Source of the DNA: Rhodobacteraceae bacterium MED-G08
GTDB taxonomy: Bacteria; Pseudomonadota; Alphaproteobacteria; Rhodobacterales; Rhodobacteraceae
Direction of reading: 5' to 3'
DNA: 64,000 nt
Assembly: GCA_002457055.1 (NCBI GenBank)
Contig: NTKT01000010.1
Location: 1 to 64,000 of the forward strand
Shown: positions 40,310 through 50,470 of the stretch, piece by piece
Layout: the number at the start of each line of letters is the position of its first letter
How positions within the stretch are numbered: position 1 is the stretch's first letter
Notes under the pieces: model-generated
Seen by the model: the letters and a program-made list of their open reading frames with translations, nothing else
Told to the model about the DNA's origin: nothing
Database searches by the model: none
Made by a program: the position numbers and the translations under genes

Positions 40310-41281
40310 ATGACGCTAAATTCAAACATAAATACTGGTAAGGTTCCTGTTCTTCTGGCTCCTATGGCAGGAGTTACGGATTTACCATTTAGAAATGTGG
40401 TTTCTAAATTTGGTGTGGATATGGTTTTTAGTGAAATGATAGCGGATAATAGCTTACTTTCGAGACCTGTAAAAAACCAAAAGATTGAATTGGGCACCAG
40501 TTTCTCCAATACAGCGGTGCAGCTCGCAGGGTGTGAGCCAGCAACAATGGGCGAGGCCGCAAAAATAGTTTCGGATCTTGGCGCCGGAGCAATAGACATT
40601 AACATGGGCTGTCCTGCGAAAAAAGTCGTTGGAGGTTATTCTGGCTCGGCCCTTATGCGCGATTTGAAAAAAGCTTCAGCGATTGTAGAGAGAGTTGTAA
40701 ACGCTGTTAACGTGCCTGTATCCTTGAAGGCGCGTCTTGGATGGGATGATGGCTCGAAAAATGCAAAAGACCTTGCCCTATTAGCTGAACAGTGTGGTGT
40801 ACAGTTAATTACAATCCATGCACGAACTCGCAATCAATTTTATAAAGGCTTTGCGGATTGGAATGCCATTCTGGAAGTTAAAAAAGCGGTTAAGATTCCA
40901 GTTATAGCCAATGGGGACATTGTAGATATAAGCTCGGCTAGCCAAGCCTTAAAGGTGTCCGAGACTGATGGATTAATGATGGGGCGGGGTGTAATCGGAA
41001 AGCCTTGGGTAATCTCTCAAATATCAGCATTTGTGAATGGAGAGCCTCAGCCGTCAAGTCCTGCTGGATTGGGCCTTATTGAAGTAATCGCCGGACACTA
41101 CGATGAAACTTTATCATTTTATGGCGAATTTCTCGGAGTAAGGATAGCTCGAAAGCATCTAAAACGTTATTTGGATATTTTCGGTTTATCAAAACAATTA
41201 ACAACTGAGTTTTTAAGAGAGAACTCCGCAAAAGAGGTAATTAGAAAGCTTTTTGAAATACCAGAGCGGGTTAACCCATGA
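40310..41281 (+). CDS. dusB: tRNA-dihydrouridine synthase DusB
   Basis: DusB reduces uridines in the tRNA D-loop with FMN. Signatures are LAPMAGVTDLPFR at the N-terminus, the catalytic Cys in NMGCPAKKVVGGYSGSALM, and ITIHARTRNQFYKGFADW. GTG 40295 is in frame, but ATG 40310 with GGAG 5 bases upstream is preferred and gives 323 residues. It overlaps ntrB by 4 bases, in the usual alphaproteobacterial dusB-ntrBC order. Confidence 0.95.
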   Translation: MTLNSNINTGKVPVLLAPMAGVTDLPFRNVVSKFGVDMVFSEMIADNSLLSRPVKNQKIELGTSFSNTAVQLAGCEPATMGEAAKIVSDLGAGAIDINMGCPAKKVVGGYSGSALMRDLKKASAIVERVVNAVNVPVSLKARLGWDDGSKNAKDLALLAEQCGVQLITIHARTRNQFYKGFADWNAILEVKKAVKIPVIANGDIVDISSASQALKVSETDGLMMGRGVIGKPWVISQISAFVNGEPQPSSPAGLGLIEVIAGHYDETLSFYGEFLGVRIARKHLKRYLDIFGLSKQLTTEFLRENSAKEVIRKLFEIPERVNP

Positions 41282-42342
41282 AAGTGGATTATGAGAAGGT
41301 TTGGATGTCTATTCCGCTTCCTTCTGTCGTTTTAAACGGCGACGACATTGTTGTTCAAGTTAATCCGCCAGGTGAGGGGTTTTTAAATGCATCAAGCAAA
41401 TCCGTGAAAAATAAACGTATTTGGGACCTTATAGAAATCGATGCATCTCTAGAGGATAGCTACAAGAAAGTAAAAAAATTCCATTCTCCTTTGTTCATTA
41501 CAGATGTTAAAGTTGGAGCTAACGGACGAGATCCAGTCCGTTGTAATATACAAATTGCCCCAGTCATTGGCCTTGAAGATAGTACTATCATATTGATTGC
41601 CCCAAGAGAGATTGCTGGTCGAATTTCCCAATCAAAGTCCGTAAAAGCAGCCGCAAAGTCTGCCATAGGAATGGCTGAGATGCTGGCCCATGAAATAAAA
41701 AACCCTCTCGCAGGTATTACAGGTGCTGCGCAGTTATTGTCGATGGGACTTTCGGCAACTGATCTGGAAATTACAGATTTGATTGTTGCCGAAACTAAAA
41801 GAATATTAAGTTTATTAGAGCAGGTAGAGCAGTTTGGGAATTTGAAACCTATTGATCCTAAACCACTAAATATTCATGATGTAATTGATAGGGCGAGGCG
41901 TTCTGCGCAGTTAGGTTTTAGTGCACATATAATTTTCAAAGAGGAATACGATCCTTCTTTGCCGTTAGTTTACGGAGATCCAGACCAATTACTTCAAGTA
42001 TTTTTAAATTTAATCAAAAATGCCTCTGAAGTACAGCCAAATAATGGTAATATTAAATTACGTACATTTTTTGAACACAGCTTTAAACTACGAAGAGCCG
42101 ATGGCTCGGGTCACTCTATGCCGATCCAAGTCGAGGTCATAGATAATGGGCCTGGTGTTTCTGAGGACATAAGAGATGAAATTTTTGATCCTTTTGTTTC
42201 AGGGCGAGATAATGGAACTGGCCTTGGTCTAGCTTTAACAAGTAAAATCATATCGGATCACAATGGTCTAATCTCTCTCGAATCTAAGCCTGGAAATACT
42301 GTGTTTCGTATTTCTTTACCTTTTGTGACAAAACTTAATTAA
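41278..42342 (+). CDS. ntrB: Nitrogen regulation sensor histidine kinase NtrB
   Basis: NtrB phosphorylates or dephosphorylates NtrC according to nitrogen status signalled by PII. The 354-residue soluble protein has an N-terminal PAS domain (about 10-110), the phosphoacceptor H138 (LAHEIKNPLAG), an HATPase with NGPGVSEDIRDEIFDPF and GTGLGLALTSKI. No membrane segment is present, as expected for NtrB. Its start overlaps dusB; ntrC follows after 12 bases. Confidence 0.93.
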   Translation: MKVDYEKVWMSIPLPSVVLNGDDIVVQVNPPGEGFLNASSKSVKNKRIWDLIEIDASLEDSYKKVKKFHSPLFITDVKVGANGRDPVRCNIQIAPVIGLEDSTIILIAPREIAGRISQSKSVKAAAKSAIGMAEMLAHEIKNPLAGITGAAQLLSMGLSATDLEITDLIVAETKRILSLLEQVEQFGNLKPIDPKPLNIHDVIDRARRSAQLGFSAHIIFKEEYDPSLPLVYGDPDQLLQVFLNLIKNASEVQPNNGNIKLRTFFEHSFKLRRADGSGHSMPIQVEVIDNGPGVSEDIRDEIFDPFVSGRDNGTGLGLALTSKIISDHNGLISLESKPGNTVFRISLPFVTKLN

Positions 42343-42354
42343 GGGGAATTTAGC

Positions 42355-43740
42355 ATGGATGGCACTGTTTTAGTTGCGGATGACGATAGGACAATTCGAA
42401 CAGTTCTTACTCAGGCGCTTACTCGCGCGGGTGTAAAAGTTCATGCAACTTCAAGCTTAACTACGCTAATGCGATGGGTTTCGGAAGGAAAAGGCGATGC
42501 AGTAATTACTGATGTCATGATGCCGGATGGGAATGGGTTAGAGATGTTGCCAAAAATTTCTCAAGATCGTCCAGATTTACCAGTTATCGTTATTTCCGCC
42601 CAAAATACTATCATGACCGCGATACAAGCAGCAGAAGCGGATGCATACGATTATTTGCCTAAACCTTTCGATTTGCCAGATTTAATGAAGAGATGCGCAA
42701 AAGCATTATCAAAAAAAGGAAAAGGTCTTTCGGCTTCATCTAGTGCTTCTATCAGAACTACCAACATGGATGCAGCTGATGAAGGCTTACCAATAGTTGG
42801 CAAAACTGCTTTAATGCAAAGTCTCTACCGTTTTGTGGCCAGGCTGATGAATTCTGAATTACCAGTACTAATATCTGGCGAGTCAGGAACTGGTAAAACT
42901 TTAGTCGCACAAGTATTACACGACTTTTCGGATAGAAGGAATATGCCTTTAGTTAGAATGAGGGTGGATGATTTAGTCGAATTGGATGGACCGTCTAAAA
43001 TTCTTGCGCGGGCAAAGGACGGCACAATTCTTATCGAAGAGATATCGGATTTGGGGCCAGCCGAGCAAGGAAGATTGGTCAGTATGATTGACTCACCTGG
43101 AGAACATTCTCCACGTTTTCTGGCTACCTTAGTCGGAGAAATGACTGGGGCTGTAGATGACCAGAAAGTCAGACGTGATCTCTTTTATCGTTTAGGAGGA
43201 GCCCCCATAACAGTTCCTCCACTCAGGGAGCGGTTTGAGGATATTCCGTTATTAGCAAGCTTCTTTCTGGAAAAAGTTGACAAAGAAACGGGCATATCAA
43301 GAAATTTTGATCCGTCTGCAATGAAATTAATACAGACCTATACTTGGCCAGGAAATGTTAGGCAGCTAGAGAATATGGTTAAAAGGCTTGGTTTGACGGC
43401 AAAAGAGGCAGTCATTTCACTTAGTGAAGTCGAGCAAGCATTGTCTAACCAACCTGAAGTAGCTGCAATCTTGTCCATCGGAAAAAGCGATAGACTTGCA
43501 TCCGATGTCGACAAGCATCTCAGGAGATATTTTGACCTACATGGCTCGCAACTTCCACCAAATGGTGTTTATCAGAGAATATTAAAAGAAGTTGAATTTC
43601 CGCTTATAACGATTGCCTTGGATGCTACAGGTGGTAATCAGGCTAAGTGTGCAAATTTGCTTGGAATAAATCGGAATACGCTCCGCAAAAAGATATCTGA
43701 ATTAGATATTCAAGTAACAAGGAGAAGAAAACTGATGTAA
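42355..43740 (+). CDS. ntrC: Nitrogen regulator NtrC lacking the GAFTGA loop
   Basis: The 461-residue response regulator has receiver Asp53 ([10 protein letters not shown]), AAA+ Walker A GESGTGKT at 175-182, arginine-finger region RRDLFYRL and a C-terminal Fis-type helix-turn-helix. Between Walker A and the DLGPAEQGR region the sigma-54-binding GAFTGA motif is absent and this segment is short. R. capsulatus NtrC is likewise GAFTGA-less and activates the RpoD holoenzyme, so this protein probably also acts independently of sigma-54. It is followed by a 22-base palindrome and ntrY. Confidence 0.93.
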   Translation: MDGTVLVADDDRTIRTVLTQALTRAGVKVHATSSLTTLMRWVSEGKGDAVITDVMMPDGNGLEMLPKISQDRPDLPVIVISAQNTIMTAIQAAEADAYDYLPKPFDLPDLMKRCAKALSKKGKGLSASSSASIRTTNMDAADEGLPIVGKTALMQSLYRFVARLMNSELPVLISGESGTGKTLVAQVLHDFSDRRNMPLVRMRVDDLVELDGPSKILARAKDGTILIEEISDLGPAEQGRLVSMIDSPGEHSPRFLATLVGEMTGAVDDQKVRRDLFYRLGGAPITVPPLRERFEDIPLLASFFLEKVDKETGISRNFDPSAMKLIQTYTWPGNVRQLENMVKRLGLTAKEAVISLSEVEQALSNQPEVAAILSIGKSDRLASDVDKHLRRYFDLHGSQLPPNGVYQRILKEVEFPLITIALDATGGNQAKCANLLGINRNTLRKKISELDIQVTRRRKLM

Positions 43741-43757
43741 TGCGGCAACAATAGTGT

Positions 43758-43779
43758 TACATATTGTCAACAATATGTA
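43758..43779. promoter_or_regulatory. Perfect 22-base palindrome between ntrC and ntrY
   Basis: TACATATTGT-ca-ACAATATGTA has 10-base arms with no mismatch and a 2-base spacer. It lies 17 bases after the ntrC stop and ends 13 bases before the ntrY GTG. A 2-base loop and lack of a T-run make it a poor terminator, so an operator for a dimeric regulator controlling ntrYX is more likely. It does not match the NtrC consensus TGCACC-N5-GGTGCA. Confidence 0.5.
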
Positions 43780-43792
43780 TAAGTGAGTCTTT

Positions 43793-46024
43793 GTGTCAGT
43801 AAGTACAATGCGGTTTTCACTAACCAGGTTTTTAAATACTAGGGCTTTCGATCGTTTAAGGGCTTCTTCAACTATTTATCTAGTTTTTCTAGGTCCGTTT
43901 TTGGCTTTTGTTACATATGTTGTTCTGGGCCCTTTTGATTTGCGAGCGCAGTCTAGGCTGCTCCAGCTAGTTTTATTGGCAGATCTTATATATGTAATCA
44001 CAATAGTTGCGTTCGTAATATTGAGAATATTGCGGATTATTTCACAAAGAAGACAAAGGTCGGCTGGCTCGCAACTACATTTGCGTTTAACTGGATTTTT
44101 TACTGTAATGGCGTTGTTGCCCACAATTGGGGTAGCTATCTTTGCTACTTTCACGGTCAACATGGGGCTTGAGGCTTGGTTTTCTGACAGAGTTCAAAGT
44201 GTCATAGGTGCGTCAAGGTCTGCTGCTGAGGCCTATGAGACTGAACAGCGGCAAGCAATGGTAGAAGACATTACCGATTTAGCTAATGAGTTAGGGAATT
44301 TTAGAAAGAGTCGATTCGGCGTAGATTCATCTGAGTTTAGAACTCATTTGGCAAAGCTCCAACAAGAGATGCAAAGGGGAATGAAAGAGGCCTTCGTTAT
44401 TGATGATAAAGGAAAAATAAAACTTAGGGGTTTTCGTAATTATGCATTTGATTACGATGAGCCAGAACCTTCACTTTTTGATGCTGCATTGAATCAAGTT
44501 CAGATTATTGAAGACTGGGACAATAATGAAATCCGTGCTTTGGTTTATATTGATGGTTTCCCTGGACATTACTTGTACGTAACCCGCTTGGTGGATGGGA
44601 ATTTACTAAACTTACTTGATGACACACAGGAGACAGCATCTTTATACCAGCAACTGGAGAATGAAAAAGGCAAAGTGTTATTTAACTTTGCACTTGTCTA
44701 TCTTGCATTTGCTATTCTCATGATTGTTAGCTCAGTTTTATTGGGCTTGTGGTTTGCAGAAAGACTATCTAGACCCATTGGTCGTTTGACTGGTGCTGCA
44801 CAAAAAATTGCTGAAGGTGAACTTAATGTTAGGGTGCGAGAGGAATCCGGTGATGATGAAATAGCTCAGCTTTCTAAGCTGTTTAATCGTATGACAGTTC
44901 AGTTAAAGATACAACGTGATAAACTGTTACAAAATACCTCTCAAATTGATGAGAGACGGAGGCTCTTTGATAGTGTTTTGGCTTCTGTTACTTCTGGAGT
45001 AATCGGCTTAAATCCGAGTGGTAAAATATCCTTTATTAATCGTTCTGCTATCAGTTTGCTAAGCTGTGATCATAAAAATTTAGAAAATACTAAGCTCGAT
45101 ATATTAGTTCCAGAATTTGCACCAGTGTACACCGCGCTATTTGCTAACAATTTGAAGAGCTTTCAGCAAGAAATTAAGCTGTTGAGGGCAGGTAGATTGG
45201 AGAACCTTTTAGTCAGAATGGCGCCCATGAAAGATGAAGATGATAATATCGATGGTTTTGTCGTTGCTTTTGACGACGTTACGCAACTTGTGTCTGCTCA
45301 GAGAGCGGCTGCTTGGGGAGATGTAGCGCAGCGAATAGCTCATGAAATTAAAAACCCACTTACTCCAATTAGATTGTCAGCTGAGAGAATAAAGCGGAAG
45401 TTCATGCCTCTAGTGGACAGAGAGGGTGATACGCTAGCTAATATGACAGAAGTAATTGTTAGACAGACAAATGACCTTAGCCGAATTGTAGATGAGTTTT
45501 CAAAATTTGCAAGGATGCCTGAACCGGAAAAGCAGTCTGAGGATATCATTAAAGTTGTAAATTCTGCTATTTCACTACAAGAATCCGGCTTTCCAGAAAT
45601 TTTATTTAAGAGAAACATTGTCAAAGGACCGATTATGTTTGAATTGGATGCAACCATGATTTCACAAGTTCTTATCAATCTCTTGAAAAATGCAGGGGAG
45701 TCGATTGAAAGTAGACAGAGTAAGGAAGAGTCTTCAGAAGTTAAGGGTCAAATAGACATTATTGTTGCGCGCCACGATACGTTTCTTGAAGTCTCAGTTG
45801 TTGATAATGGCATTGGTTTGCCTGCTGACAGAGCGCGATTGTTTGAGCCATATGTTACAACACGTGAAAACGGCACTGGCTTGGGTTTAGCTATAGTTAA
45901 GAAAATAATTGAAGAGCATGGTGGAACATTCCGACTGGAAGATGCCCCTAACTACAAAAATAGTAGGAAAGTTGGTGCTGCTGCCATAATAGAGCTACCG
46001 TATTTTGCAATGAGTGAGAATTGA
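43793..46024 (+). CDS. ntrY: Membrane sensor histidine kinase NtrY
   Basis: NtrY is the membrane partner of NtrX and is linked to nitrogen metabolism, redox and envelope signals. The 743-residue protein has N-terminal helices (about 25-130), a periplasmic sensor, a further helix near residue 300, then HAMP (RPIGRLTGAAQKIAEGELNV), PAS, phosphoacceptor H517 (AHEIKNPLTPIRLSAERIK) and HATPase (VDNGIGLPADR, GTGLGLAIVKK). GTG 43793 is used; ATG 43808 is an alternative. The ntrX gene follows after 22 bases. Confidence 0.93.
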   Translation: MSVSTMRFSLTRFLNTRAFDRLRASSTIYLVFLGPFLAFVTYVVLGPFDLRAQSRLLQLVLLADLIYVITIVAFVILRILRIISQRRQRSAGSQLHLRLTGFFTVMALLPTIGVAIFATFTVNMGLEAWFSDRVQSVIGASRSAAEAYETEQRQAMVEDITDLANELGNFRKSRFGVDSSEFRTHLAKLQQEMQRGMKEAFVIDDKGKIKLRGFRNYAFDYDEPEPSLFDAALNQVQIIEDWDNNEIRALVYIDGFPGHYLYVTRLVDGNLLNLLDDTQETASLYQQLENEKGKVLFNFALVYLAFAILMIVSSVLLGLWFAERLSRPIGRLTGAAQKIAEGELNVRVREESGDDEIAQLSKLFNRMTVQLKIQRDKLLQNTSQIDERRRLFDSVLASVTSGVIGLNPSGKISFINRSAISLLSCDHKNLENTKLDILVPEFAPVYTALFANNLKSFQQEIKLLRAGRLENLLVRMAPMKDEDDNIDGFVVAFDDVTQLVSAQRAAAWGDVAQRIAHEIKNPLTPIRLSAERIKRKFMPLVDREGDTLANMTEVIVRQTNDLSRIVDEFSKFARMPEPEKQSEDIIKVVNSAISLQESGFPEILFKRNIVKGPIMFELDATMISQVLINLLKNAGESIESRQSKEESSEVKGQIDIIVARHDTFLEVSVVDNGIGLPADRARLFEPYVTTRENGTGLGLAIVKKIIEEHGGTFRLEDAPNYKNSRKVGAAAIIELPYFAMSEN

Positions 46025-46046
46025 GACTAAAACTTGGAGAAGAGCT

Positions 46047-47429
46047 ATGAAAGATATCCTGATAGTTGATGATGAACGTGATATTCGCGAGCTCATTTCG
46101 GAGATATTAATAGACGAGGGATACCAAACAAGACTTTGTGGTAGTGCCGATGAGTGTCTTCAAGAATTAAAAAAATCTGTGCCTGGGCTATTAATACTAG
46201 ATATTTGGTTAAAAGATAATGAAATGGATGGCATTGACATATTAGTAAAAACAAAACGGGAATTCCCTCAAGTTCCGGTTGTTATAATTTCAGGGCATGG
46301 AAACATTGAAATTGCAGTTGCTGCAATAAAGCAGGGTGCCTACGACTTTATTGAAAAACCCTTTAATATAGAACAGCTGCTTGTTGTTGTAAGGCGCGCT
46401 ATGGAAACGTCTCGGTTGCGTCAGGAGAATTTTGAATTGAAACGCAAAGATACTCCTCTATCGGTTATGGTTGGTGAGTCAAATGTATTCAAAAATTTCG
46501 TAGCTAATTTGGACAAAGTTACAAAGACTAATGGGAGGGTCTTACTAACTGGTGGTTCAGGAAGTGGTAAAGAAATGGCAGCAAGATATATTCATGCAAA
46601 TTCTGAACGGGCATCTAAACCATTTATAATTGTGAATTGTGCCTCAATTGCTCCGGATAGGATGGAAGATGTGCTGTTTGGCAGAGATGTTGGAAATAGT
46701 TTGCCATCTGATGGTTTGCTCTCGCAAGCCGATGGAGGCGTGATCTACTTTGATGAGATAGCAGATATGCCATTAGAGACGCAGTCAAAAATTTTAAGAG
46801 TACTCGTTGATCAGAAATTTCAAAGAGTAAACGGAAAGTCTGAGGTTAAAGTTGATCTTCGCGTAATTTCTTCAACATCTCAAGACTTAAGGGAAGCAAT
46901 TAAGCAGCGATCTTTCCGAGAAGAGCTCTACCACCGACTTAATGTGGTCCCGATAAACGTACCGTCACTCTCACAAAGACTTGAAGATATTCCATTATTG
47001 TTTGAGCATTTTGCTAAAACTTTTCATGAAACGCAGGGTTTAAATTTTAGGCAGCTTTCACTCGAAGCATCAACGATGCTTCAGACTATGGCGTGGCCTG
47101 GTAATATAAGACAGTTAAAAAACATGGTTGAAAGAGTTCTTATTCTGGGCGACGGACAGGGAGACGTATCAATCGAGGATTTGCCCTCAGAAACAAAGTC
47201 AACAAATGAAAATTTGAATAATGTTGCCTCTGGTCCAATTGCAACGATGCCACTTAGAGAGGCAAGAGAGGCTTTTGAGAGAGAATATTTAGTAACTCAA
47301 ATTAATAGGTTTAATGGAAATATTTCAAAGACCGCAAAGTTTGTGGGAATGGAGCGCAGTGCATTGCATCGGAAGTTGAAGTCACTAGGTGTGGTTTCGA
47401 TTTCAAGGACTCAAAAAGAGGATGACTGA
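46047..47429 (+). CDS. ntrX: Response regulator NtrX without GAFTGA
   Basis: The 460-residue regulator has receiver Asp52 (LILDIWLKD), AAA+ Walker A GGSGSGKE at 169-176, Walker B VIYFDEIADM and a C-terminal Fis helix-turn-helix (NISKTAKFVGMERSALHRKL). In place of the usual ExGAFTGA segment it reads GRDVGNSLPSDG, so sigma-54 remodelling is unlikely. The frame is open from 46014, but ATG 46047 with GGAGAAGA upstream is the start. Confidence 0.93.
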   Translation: MKDILIVDDERDIRELISEILIDEGYQTRLCGSADECLQELKKSVPGLLILDIWLKDNEMDGIDILVKTKREFPQVPVVIISGHGNIEIAVAAIKQGAYDFIEKPFNIEQLLVVVRRAMETSRLRQENFELKRKDTPLSVMVGESNVFKNFVANLDKVTKTNGRVLLTGGSGSGKEMAARYIHANSERASKPFIIVNCASIAPDRMEDVLFGRDVGNSLPSDGLLSQADGGVIYFDEIADMPLETQSKILRVLVDQKFQRVNGKSEVKVDLRVISSTSQDLREAIKQRSFREELYHRLNVVPINVPSLSQRLEDIPLLFEHFAKTFHETQGLNFRQLSLEASTMLQTMAWPGNIRQLKNMVERVLILGDGQGDVSIEDLPSETKSTNENLNNVASGPIATMPLREAREAFEREYLVTQINRFNGNISKTAKFVGMERSALHRKLKSLGVVSISRTQKEDD

Positions 47430-47495
47430 TGATTTCAATGAATATTTAAAAAATAAAATTAATTCATCCATTTCTGATTATAACAGGAGCTAAGT

Positions 47496-48872
47496 ATGAA
47501 AGTAATAATTTGTGGTGCTGGCCAAGTTGGGTGGCAAATAGCCCGTCATTTGTCGGGAGAACGCAACGATGTAACGGTAGTAGATAATGATCCAGAACTA
47601 ATCCGCCGCGCTACAAATACTCTAGACGTTCAAGGTATCTCTGGATTTGCTTCTTATCCAGATATCTTGGATAGGGCGGGCGCGCGAGATGCTGATATGA
47701 TTATTGCTGCAACTTATTCTGACGAAGTGAACATGGTTACCTGCCAAGTTGCACACTCAATTTTTTCGATCCCACGCAAAATAGCTCGGCTTAGAAGTCA
47801 GTCGTATCTAAATGCGATTTATTCTGATCTATACAGGCGAGACCATTTACCAATTGATGTAGTAATAAGTCCTGAAAGGGAAGTTGCCGACGCAGCATTG
47901 AAGCGAATGGCAGCACCCGCTGCATTTGACACTGAAATGTTTTTGAATGAAAAAGCACAACTTATCGCATTGAGGCTAGATGACGATTGCCCGGTTTTAA
48001 ATACGCCACTAAAGCAGTTAACTGATTTGTTTTCGACACTTAGAACTATTGTTGTAGCCGTAAGACGTGAAGGCACTCTCTTTTCACCCGAGTCAGGCGA
48101 CCAATTGTTTTCAGGCGATGAATGTTATCTTATGTGTCACGTGGATGATGCTTACAGATCTGTTGAGGTTTTTGGTAAGCCAAATTTGGAACAAAATCGG
48201 ATAATTATAATTGGTGGTGGTAACGTAGGACAGAGAGTAGCCTCTAAACTCGAGGCAAACCAAAAAAAGATTTCCACAAAAATAATAGAAAAAAATATCA
48301 CAATTGCTGAGGCAGCCGCCGAAAATCTTGAGAGAACTATCGTTTTAAACGGTGATGGATTAGACGTTAGTATTTTGTCGGAGGCTAATGTTTCTAGAGC
48401 CGATACAGTTTTAGCCATTACTGATGATGATAAAACAAATATGCTTGCTGCTGTTCGAGCTAAGGCTCAAGGATGTAAAATGGCCGTCGCGTTGATCAAT
48501 GATCCTACATTAGTTCCATTAATGCAACCGCTTGGGATTGATGCCTACATTAATCCAAGAGCAACAACAGTTAGTTCGATTTTAAGACATATTCGACATG
48601 GTCGCGTTAAAGGTGTTTATGCAATAGGTGATGCTGAAGCTGAAATAATGGAAGCAGAGGTTCTGTCAACATCCCCAATTGCTGGACAAAAAATTCGTGA
48701 TATTGAGTTTCCAGAAAGCGTGTTAATTGGCGGGCTAATTAAAAACGGAGAATTTGTTAAGCCTTCTGGAGGAACGTTGATCGAAGAGGGTGATACAATA
48801 GCCCTTTTCACAATGGCTGAGGACATTCCCGAAGTAGAACGGCTTCTGCAAGTTTCTATAGACTTTTTTTAA
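47496..48872 (+). CDS. trkA: Trk potassium uptake regulatory protein TrkA
   Basis: TrkA is the cytoplasmic NAD(H)/nucleotide-binding ring that gates TrkH. The 458-residue protein has two RCK Rossmann domains (IICGAGQVGWQIARHL at the N-terminus and IIIGGGNVGQRVASKL near residue 240) and two TrkA-C domains. AGGAG precedes the ATG by 8 bases. One base separates it from trkH. Confidence 0.95.
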   Translation: MKVIICGAGQVGWQIARHLSGERNDVTVVDNDPELIRRATNTLDVQGISGFASYPDILDRAGARDADMIIAATYSDEVNMVTCQVAHSIFSIPRKIARLRSQSYLNAIYSDLYRRDHLPIDVVISPEREVADAALKRMAAPAAFDTEMFLNEKAQLIALRLDDDCPVLNTPLKQLTDLFSTLRTIVVAVRREGTLFSPESGDQLFSGDECYLMCHVDDAYRSVEVFGKPNLEQNRIIIIGGGNVGQRVASKLEANQKKISTKIIEKNITIAEAAAENLERTIVLNGDGLDVSILSEANVSRADTVLAITDDDKTNMLAAVRAKAQGCKMAVALINDPTLVPLMQPLGIDAYINPRATTVSSILRHIRHGRVKGVYAIGDAEAEIMEAEVLSTSPIAGQKIRDIEFPESVLIGGLIKNGEFVKPSGGTLIEEGDTIALFTMAEDIPEVERLLQVSIDFF

Positions 48873-48873
48873 G

Positions 48874-50370
48874 ATGAGGCTCTCATTTATAGATAGGGCA
48901 ATTTTTTTACAATTATTTGTAATAATTTCCTTATTAATGATTATACCTTCTATAATTGCATTTGCAGAAAAAGATTATTTTGTTGGTAGAACGTTTTTGT
49001 ACAGCAGCTTTGCTGGTGTATTTGTCTTTCTGTTAATCTCTATTGCATTGAGTAATATTCCTAAAACGCAAAATAATTTTGATCAGCTAGTTTCATTTAT
49101 TCTTTCATATCTATTTTTACCAGTATTTATGGCTATGCCGATGGTTCTTTGTTTTGATTATGTTAGTTTTTTGGACGGTTGGCTTGAAATGGTGAGCGCT
49201 TTTTCAACTACGGGTTTAAATATCACTCCTGTTGGGACATCAGATGGAAGTGCTTTTCAGTTATGGCTAGCGATGGTTTCGTGGATCGGTGGTATATTTT
49301 TTTGGATAGGTGCAGTAAGTATTTTGTTGCCTTTAAATATTAGTAAATTTGAAATTGGTGTTACTGATTTTCCAAGTGGACTGTCAAATGAGGCTCATAC
49401 AAGTAGTAATTCAGTAATAAATTATGCACGGCAATTAATTCCAATTTACATCGCAATTACAATTTCTTTATGGCTTTTCTTAACTCTCGCAGGCGTTCCG
49501 GCTTTCAAAGCTGTTTTAATGTCCATGTCTGTAATATCGACTTCTGGCTTTGAGGCAACGAGCTATAATGCAACTAATATTTTCATTGTAGAGGGGATTA
49601 TTTTGTTATTTTTTGTCTTTGCATTGTCAAAATCATTATTCATACGTGATATCAATGAAATACAGAAGTTTAGAATTTTTAAAGATCCTGAAATTCGCTT
49701 AGCTTTAATCATTATTTTGACTGTAACGGTTCTTATTTTTGCTAATTCTTTTATTGTAATGATTTCAGAAAATGCCAAAATAAGCATAATATTCCTTTTT
49801 AAACATTTATGGGGGATATTTTTCACTGTTACGTCATATTTAGTCACCATGGGTAATGAAAGTAACGTATGGTTTAAAGATCTGCATTCCCCCACAGCAG
49901 AGATGACAGTAGTTGCACTTATGGGCCTAACTATAATTGGGGGGGGCGTTGCCACTACGGCTGGGGGAGTAAAATTATTAAGGGTCTATATTCTTTACAG
50001 GAATGCTGCTCAGGAAGTTGATATGATGCTGCACCCAAATTCAATTCCTTCAAAAAAAGGTAAAGGATTAATTTCAGATAACAAAAGTAATCGTCTCATG
50101 GCATGGATATTTTTTATGCTTTTTATGGCCGCATTGGCTTTTTTTACTTTTACATTTTCAATGCTTTTTGATGATATTGGACCAGGCCTTGCTCTCTCGG
50201 TTTCTGCACTTACTACCACAGGACCTCTATTTGTTAATGTCGGATATGAATTATTAATTAATGACCTAAACCAAATATTTAAATTTTTGCTTGGAGTAGC
50301 AATGATATTAGGTCGCCTTGAAATATTGGTTATAGTTGCTCTAATATCTCCTTCAGTTTGGAGTAAATAA
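48874..50370 (+). CDS. trkH: Trk-type potassium transporter membrane subunit TrkH
   Basis: The 498-residue membrane protein has about ten helices and the four selectivity-filter-like repeats of the TrkH/KtrB family, e.g. SAFSTTGLNITP, SVISTSGFEATS, VTMGNES and SALTTTGPLFVN. It forms the potassium-conducting pore in the inner membrane and works with TrkA, encoded one base upstream. TrkH closes the ntr-trk gene run; a 100-base gap with a stem-loop and promoter leads to hfq. Confidence 0.93.
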   Translation: MRLSFIDRAIFLQLFVIISLLMIIPSIIAFAEKDYFVGRTFLYSSFAGVFVFLLISIALSNIPKTQNNFDQLVSFILSYLFLPVFMAMPMVLCFDYVSFLDGWLEMVSAFSTTGLNITPVGTSDGSAFQLWLAMVSWIGGIFFWIGAVSILLPLNISKFEIGVTDFPSGLSNEAHTSSNSVINYARQLIPIYIAITISLWLFLTLAGVPAFKAVLMSMSVISTSGFEATSYNATNIFIVEGIILLFFVFALSKSLFIRDINEIQKFRIFKDPEIRLALIIILTVTVLIFANSFIVMISENAKISIIFLFKHLWGIFFTVTSYLVTMGNESNVWFKDLHSPTAEMTVVALMGLTIIGGGVATTAGGVKLLRVYILYRNAAQEVDMMLHPNSIPSKKGKGLISDNKSNRLMAWIFFMLFMAALAFFTFTFSMLFDDIGPGLALSVSALTTTGPLFVNVGYELLINDLNQIFKFLLGVAMILGRLEILVIVALISPSVWSK

Positions 50371-50378
50371 TTTAAGGG

Positions 50379-50401
50379 ATCAATATCTCCCTGAGATTGA
50401 T
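50379..50401 (+). terminator. Weak stem-loop after trkH
   Basis: ATCAA-ta-TCTC-cct-GAGA-TTGAT forms a 9-pair stem with a 2-base bulge, 9 bases after the trkH stop. It is followed only by TTCTAAATT rather than a full T-run, so it would be a poor terminator. It may separate trkH from hfq transcription. Confidence 0.3.
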
Positions 50402-50415
50402 TTCTAAATTAGCTG

Positions 50416-50445
50416 TTGTTATTTACATTTTTATGCCAATATAAT
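50416..50445 (+). promoter_or_regulatory. Probable promoter of hfq
   Basis: TTGTTA (-35, 50416-50421) and TATAAT (-10, 50440-50445) are separated by 18 bases. A transcript would begin near 50452, about 20 bases before the hfq ATG. The -10 is an exact consensus match. This would allow hfq-hflX to be expressed independently of the ntr-trk genes. Confidence 0.5.
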
Positions 50446-50470
50446 CTAAAACAATAAATGAGGCTAATAA

